DNA from: Patescibacteria group bacterium | Lineage (GTDB): Bacteria > Patescibacteriota > Gracilibacteria > BD1-5 > UBA2023 | Assembly: GCA_030836665.1 (NCBI GenBank) | Contig: JAUPLX010000141.1 | Span: 1 to 9,014 of the forward strand | DNA length: 9,014 bases | Reading direction: 5' to 3' | Part shown: one piece after another, positions 5,709 to 9,014 of the stretch | Position numbering within the stretch: the first letter of the stretch is position 1 | Layout of the letters: the number at the start of each line of letters is the position of its first letter | Program-made: the position numbers and the translations under genes | The notes under the pieces: generated by a model | Databases searched by the model: none | What the model was told of the DNA's origin: nothing | The model's input: the letters and a program-made list of their open reading frames with translations, nothing else

Positions 5709-8700
5709 ATGTTCGAATTCCTCTCTTCGGCGAATAAATTCACGATCGAAACCCAGATCGACTATTTCGAACGGGCCATCAAGGAAGCGAAAAAAACCCA
5801 GGATACCTACTATCCGGACCAATCTTCGCCGTTTCCCGGAAATCCGGCGGAATCGAACGCTCCCCTCGGACGCCCGTCCGAACAGGCGATTTCGAAAGCC
5901 CGCGAGTGGATCGGAATCCAACGCGCGAGCTATTCGGGTTCGGGAGAAATCATGGATCTCTGCAACCGTTGGGAGACCCTTTTGGCGCAATACCAGAAAC
6001 GCATGGAAGCCGAACGTGCCGGAATACAGGCCGAAGGTGCGGCCGCCCGTGCCGACGCCCGTCGTGATTACGTGTCCGGAAGCCGTAAGAATACCCGGAT
6101 AACCGAAGTTTTCCCGCTCAAGAGCGATACGAAGAAGGCTCGGACCGCTCCGGAAAAACCGAAAACCGCATGGACGAATCCGGATTCCGTTCCGCCCGAA
6201 TCCGATAAGGACGAAAAGAAGCCCGACGCCCGCCCGGCTACCCCGGAGGCCGTCGCGCCAGCTAAGTCCGAGACCGCCCCCGCGAAACCCAAGGAAACGG
6301 CTCCGACCGCCCCCGTAAAACCTGAGAAACCCGCTTCCGCTCCGAAACCGTCCGCCGAATCCGTTCCCGTCCGCCGCGAATTCGCATATTCGAAAGGCGG
6401 AAAATTCTACGTCCTCGGAAAAAACGGAACTCCCGAACAGGTACGCGTCGAGACGTTCCCGAAGGAACTCGTCGGTCAAATCGAAAAGATGGAATCGGTG
6501 GGAGGAAAATTCGCCGACCTTTTCTTTCTCCTTTCGGCATATTCCGCGAAATATCCGGAAGGGAAATACGAAGCCCGTACGAAGGAAGTAGCGGAAGCCC
6601 TCTCCAAGGCCGATCCTACGAATACCGCCGAACTCGAAAAGCTTCTCGAAAAATACGTCGGAATCATGACGACCGATGCCGGAAGCCAAAAGAAGGTCAA
6701 AGAGATTTTCGCCGCCTCCTCCGAAGTGGACCGAAAAATCCGCCTCCATTCTTTCGTTCGCAAGGAACTCGGACAGTACGATCTCGTATCCTCCGCCATT
6801 TCCGAACGTGCGATGGCCGACATGGACATCGGTCCGAAAGAAATGGCCGAACTCACGGCCCTCGCCCGCCAATATCCGGAATCGCCCAAAGAAGCCGTGA
6901 AGGCGCTGAAGGCCTCCGGAACCCTCGCCGACCGGCTCCGCGTGAACGCGGCGTACGGAAACGACGAAAAGGCCTATGTCGCGCTCTTTCAGAAGTTGTC
7001 GTCTTCGTATGCCGACGCGAAGGCGCACCTTCGTAAGATCGACGCGGACATTTCTGGTCAAATCCGCGAGACGCTGAAGAAAGAAAACCGTCTCGCCGAT
7101 TTCGATAAGGAAAAATCCGCTTTCGAAACCCGTATCCTCGAACGCTTCCTTTCGGCCGCCGCCGCACGCGAAATCCTTACGAACATGGTTTCCAAGCGCG
7201 GGTCGGTAGGAAACGCCCAATACGAACTCTTTAAGAGCATCGAAGGCGTCGGCGCGCTCGTTTTCTCCGACCGTACCACCGATATCGGAAAAGAAATCGG
7301 ACTCCTCGTGGCTACCGAACTTGCCGCATTTACCGTAGGTCTGGCTACTGCCGGAATGGGCGCTTGGGCGATTAACGCGGCCGTTTACGGTTCTCGCGGA
7401 CTCCGTCTCGCCGAACGGTATTCCACCGTCGGACGCGTTGCCAATTCGGCCGGACGTCTCGCCACCGGTACCCGCTTCATCGCGGGAACCGCCCTCGAAG
7501 GCGCGCTCTTTTACGAAGGTGCCAACGTCGTTCAGAACGTGGTGGAAAAACGCGATTGGTTCGAAGGTGCCGGAGATAAGAAGGAAATCCTCAAATCGAT
7601 GCTCTTCATCGGAGCCCTCAAGGGGTTCGCGAAACTTTCCGGAAAAATTCCGGGATTGACCGCCGCCGAAGGCGACGGGGCCGCGAAGTTCGTCCTGAAA
7701 GGAACGACCCGTATCACGCTCGAAGGTCTGGCTATCGGCGGAATCGCCGGAGGCATCGAAGTCGCGTTCGAAGGGGGCGAATGGACCCGCGAACAGTTCA
7801 TCGAAGGCATCATCATGGCACTCGTGCTTCGCGGTCTTGGAAAACTCAAAGATAGCCGTTTGTTCATTAAGCCGACCGCGGATCGCGGCGTCGCCGCCCA
7901 CGAAACCGCACCGGCCGAACCTTCCGTCCGCTCTCGGGAAACCGCGCCGCAAGAGGCGCCCCGAGCTGTCCGCCAAGAAGTTCCGCGTCCGGCCCGCGAA
8001 CATAATTTCGTGCGCGAAAAGACGCAGGTCGAACGCGATATCCGCGCTACCGAACGCGAAATCGAAACGAATGCAGGCAATCCCCAGCAGACTGCCGAAC
8101 TCCAGCAGAAACTCACCGGACTTCGGGCCGAACTCCGCGAATTGGAAGCGTTCCAGTCCGCCGGGATTCCCCGCGTTCCCGAAACTCCCGCGGCAACGGA
8201 AGCACTGAATCGGCGCGCTGCCGAGGCGGCCCCCGTCGCCGTAAAGAAATTCGAATTCGCCAATCTCCTTCCCGAAAGCGTCCGCGCGAAGGTGAAAGAG
8301 CGCTATGGCAAACTTTCCCACGGACTTACCGATGCCGTAAAGGCCACTCCGGGAAAAGCCTGGGACATCACTTCGTCGATCCTGTTCGGAAATACCCACG
8401 GTAATTTCATCAACCGCCAACTCTCCCGCGGTAAGGGCCCGATTTTTGCTGAACATGGTGCTGCGGCAGATGCTCACGGTCACGGAAAGGGCCTGCCGAT
8501 CGCCATGACGCTCACTTTGCTCGTGAACGAAGCGAACAAGATCAACGATGCCGGAAGTTTCCAGAATTGGGTCAACCAGCTCGTCACCCTCCATGGGGCG
8601 ACCGCGGAAGTCATCGACCTCATCGCCTCCGTAGGGTTCGTCAAAGCCGTGGGTTGGGCACGTATGCTCGCATACAATTCGATGTCCGAGAAATATCTCG

Positions 8701-8780
8701 ACGACGACGATTGGTCGACCAATCTCGGTACCAAGGCGGCCGACTGGATGTACGGACCGGCCGTAGCGCCGAAGAAATAG
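5709..8780 (+). CDS. Large unrecognised multi-region protein, 1023 residues
   Basis: I do not recognise any domain. There is no N-terminal signal peptide. Visible regions: helical, charged N-terminus (1-137); a low-complexity Pro/Ala/Lys/Thr linker (138-223) with repeated ETAP and KP units; a long helical region (about 224-520). A central Ala/Gly-rich part follows with five hydrophobic stretches near 530-562, 588-612, 630-647, 669-690 (LAIGGIAGGIEVAF) and 697-711 (FIEGIIMALVLRGLG), which could insert in a membrane or form a buried helical core. A second ETAP-containing linker (721-767) leads to a coiled coil (768-818, VERDIRATEREIE and ELQQKLTGLRAELRELEAF). The C-terminal domain (about 840-1023) has a His cluster EHGAAADAHGHGKG (915-928), hydrophobic helices near 930-940 and 970-995, and an acidic DDDD turn. 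The ATG at 5709 fits the promoter spacing; the first in-frame downstream alternatives would lose the N-terminal helices. It is a single gene ended by the hairpin at 8800-8829. A structural, membrane-associated or secreted role is possible; no function is assigned. Confidence 0.9.
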   Translation: MFEFLSSANKFTIETQIDYFERAIKEAKKTQDTYYPDQSSPFPGNPAESNAPLGRPSEQAISKAREWIGIQRASYSGSGEIMDLCNRWETLLAQYQKRMEAERAGIQAEGAAARADARRDYVSGSRKNTRITEVFPLKSDTKKARTAPEKPKTAWTNPDSVPPESDKDEKKPDARPATPEAVAPAKSETAPAKPKETAPTAPVKPEKPASAPKPSAESVPVRREFAYSKGGKFYVLGKNGTPEQVRVETFPKELVGQIEKMESVGGKFADLFFLLSAYSAKYPEGKYEARTKEVAEALSKADPTNTAELEKLLEKYVGIMTTDAGSQKKVKEIFAASSEVDRKIRLHSFVRKELGQYDLVSSAISERAMADMDIGPKEMAELTALARQYPESPKEAVKALKASGTLADRLRVNAAYGNDEKAYVALFQKLSSSYADAKAHLRKIDADISGQIRETLKKENRLADFDKEKSAFETRILERFLSAAAAREILTNMVSKRGSVGNAQYELFKSIEGVGALVFSDRTTDIGKEIGLLVATELAAFTVGLATAGMGAWAINAAVYGSRGLRLAERYSTVGRVANSAGRLATGTRFIAGTALEGALFYEGANVVQNVVEKRDWFEGAGDKKEILKSMLFIGALKGFAKLSGKIPGLTAAEGDGAAKFVLKGTTRITLEGLAIGGIAGGIEVAFEGGEWTREQFIEGIIMALVLRGLGKLKDSRLFIKPTADRGVAAHETAPAEPSVRSRETAPQEAPRAVRQEVPRPAREHNFVREKTQVERDIRATEREIETNAGNPQQTAELQQKLTGLRAELRELEAFQSAGIPRVPETPAATEALNRRAAEAAPVAVKKFEFANLLPESVRAKVKERYGKLSHGLTDAVKATPGKAWDITSSILFGNTHGNFINRQLSRGKGPIFAEHGAAADAHGHGKGLPIAMTLTLLVNEANKINDAGSFQNWVNQLVTLHGATAEVIDLIASVGFVKAVGWARMLAYNSMSEKYLDDDDWSTNLGTKAADWMYGPAVAPKK

Positions 8781-8799
8781 CGATTTTCGAAATTCCGCG

Positions 8800-8829
8800 A
8801 AAAAGGAGGTCCGAAAAGGCCTCCTTTTT
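8800..8829 (+). terminator. Intrinsic terminator after the 1023-residue gene
   Basis: Arms AAAAAGGAGG (8800-8809) and CCTCCTTTTT (8820-8829) pair perfectly. The loop TCCGAAAAGG can add a CC/GG pair with one bulged T, leaving a GAAAA loop. It begins 19 bases after the TAG stop. The T-run supplies the first two bases of the next promoter's -35 box. Confidence 0.88.
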
Positions 8830-8856
8830 GCACGGTCGCCCGGAATGTGGTAAAAT
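8828..8856 (+). promoter_or_regulatory. Sigma-70-type promoter of the gene starting at 8884
   Basis: TTGCAC (8828-8833), a 17-base spacer, and TAAAAT (8851-8856), each a five-of-six match or close to it. The ATG follows after 27 bases, the same distance as at 2738. Confidence 0.82.
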
Positions 8857-8864
8857 CGACCGTG
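8831..8864. repeat. Inverted repeat CACGGTCG / CGACCGTG flanking the -10 box
   Basis: Exact 8-bp arms (8831-8838 and 8857-8864) separated by 18 bases. The left arm overlaps the -35 box; the right arm follows the -10 directly and covers the expected start of transcription. This suits a repressor site, but the arm length and spacing are within what chance could give in 9 kb. Confidence 0.35.
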
Positions 8865-8883
8865 AAAGCCGTAATATTCGTCC

Positions 8884-9014
8884 ATGTCCGATTCTAAAAC
8901 CGCATCCGCAGAAATGCCTGAAATCCTATCCGGGGCTCCGAAAGCGGCCGAAACCCTTCTCGCGAAACTCCGTACGAAAGCGGAAACCGCGGTTTCCGAC
9001 GAAGAACGCCGCAA
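8884..9014 (+). CDS. 5' end of an unrecognised gene, truncated by the window edge
   Basis: Only the first 43 residues are visible (MSDSKTASAEMPEILSGAPK onward, ending DEERR). The stretch is polar, Ala/Glu/Lys-rich and probably helical, with no signal peptide. The start is supported by the promoter at 8828-8856 and the 27-base spacing that matches other genes here. No Shine-Dalgarno precedes it. Codon use agrees with its neighbours. Too little is present to name a family. Confidence 0.75.
   Translation, partial: MSDSKTASAEMPEILSGAPKAAETLLAKLRTKAETAVSDEERR

Noticed and set aside
6120..6378. Repeat-like Pro/Ala/Lys coding stretch considered as a tandem repeat
   Set aside because: The units vary in length and sequence and no DNA-level period is visible; it is a low-complexity linker.
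532..8260. Many GAATTC sites (about eleven) in 9 kb
   Set aside because: Most fall in coding sequence as Glu-Phe (GAA TTC) or in shifted frames of the preferred codons GAA and TTC; codon preference explains them without a biological role.
5616..9014. A very long open frame (over 1100 codons) on the minus strand opposite the 1023-residue gene
   Set aside because: It is exactly antisense to a gene with promoter, terminator and normal codon use. Its product is Phe/Gly/Arg-rich and low in order, as expected when the sense gene avoids codons whose complements are stops.

Overview
The window reads as an ordinary chromosomal segment of a bacterium with moderately high G+C and very consistent codon use (GAA, TTC, GCC, CTC and CGC preferred). 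It holds eight genes, two of them cut by the window edges. I see no transposase, phage gene, CRISPR array, tRNA or rRNA. Five genes have classical sigma-70-type promoters. None of the seven visible start codons is preceded by a recognisable Shine-Dalgarno sequence, and none of the seven visible stop codons is TGA. Most genes outside the conserved set are unrecognised. That pattern (SD-poor starts, many lineage-specific envelope proteins) would fit a Patescibacteria/CPR lineage such as Peregrinibacteria-like bacteria, but this placement is inference; the groEL fragment is the best marker for testing it.

Layout, left to right. (1) 1-729: the 3' part of groEL on +, followed by a strong hairpin at 752-783. 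(2) 835-2531: a two-gene operon on -, reading leftward into the same hairpin. It encodes a 362-residue exported coiled-coil/TPR-like protein, then a 201-residue protein of unknown function that starts 2 nt after the first stop. (3) 2532-2737: a divergent promoter region with good promoters in both directions and two inverted repeats around the leftward one. (4) 2738-4686: a two-gene operon on +, a membrane-anchored 179-residue protein overlapping by one base (TAATG) a TRAM-domain RNA uracil-C5 methyltransferase of the RumA/TrmA family. (5) 4702-4736: a perfect 16-bp hairpin shared with the convergent gene. (6) 4736-5584: on -, a lipoprotein L,D-transpeptidase (YkuD family). (7) 5585-5708: a second divergent promoter region. 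(8) 5709-8780: on +, a 1023-residue protein with no recognised domain, with two Pro/Ala linkers, a glycine-rich hydrophobic centre and a coiled coil. (9) 8800-8829: a terminator whose T-run runs into the -35 box of the next gene, which starts at 8884 and leaves the window.

How the genes fit together. Four of the eight products look directed to the membrane or envelope: the exported coiled-coil/TPR protein, the single-pass anchored protein, the cell-wall-crosslinking lipoprotein and possibly the 1023-residue protein. The other two recognised products are housekeeping (chaperonin, RNA methylation). The least explained objects are the 1023-residue protein and the leftward two-gene operon. I do not see a clear defence, mobile or biosynthetic system here.
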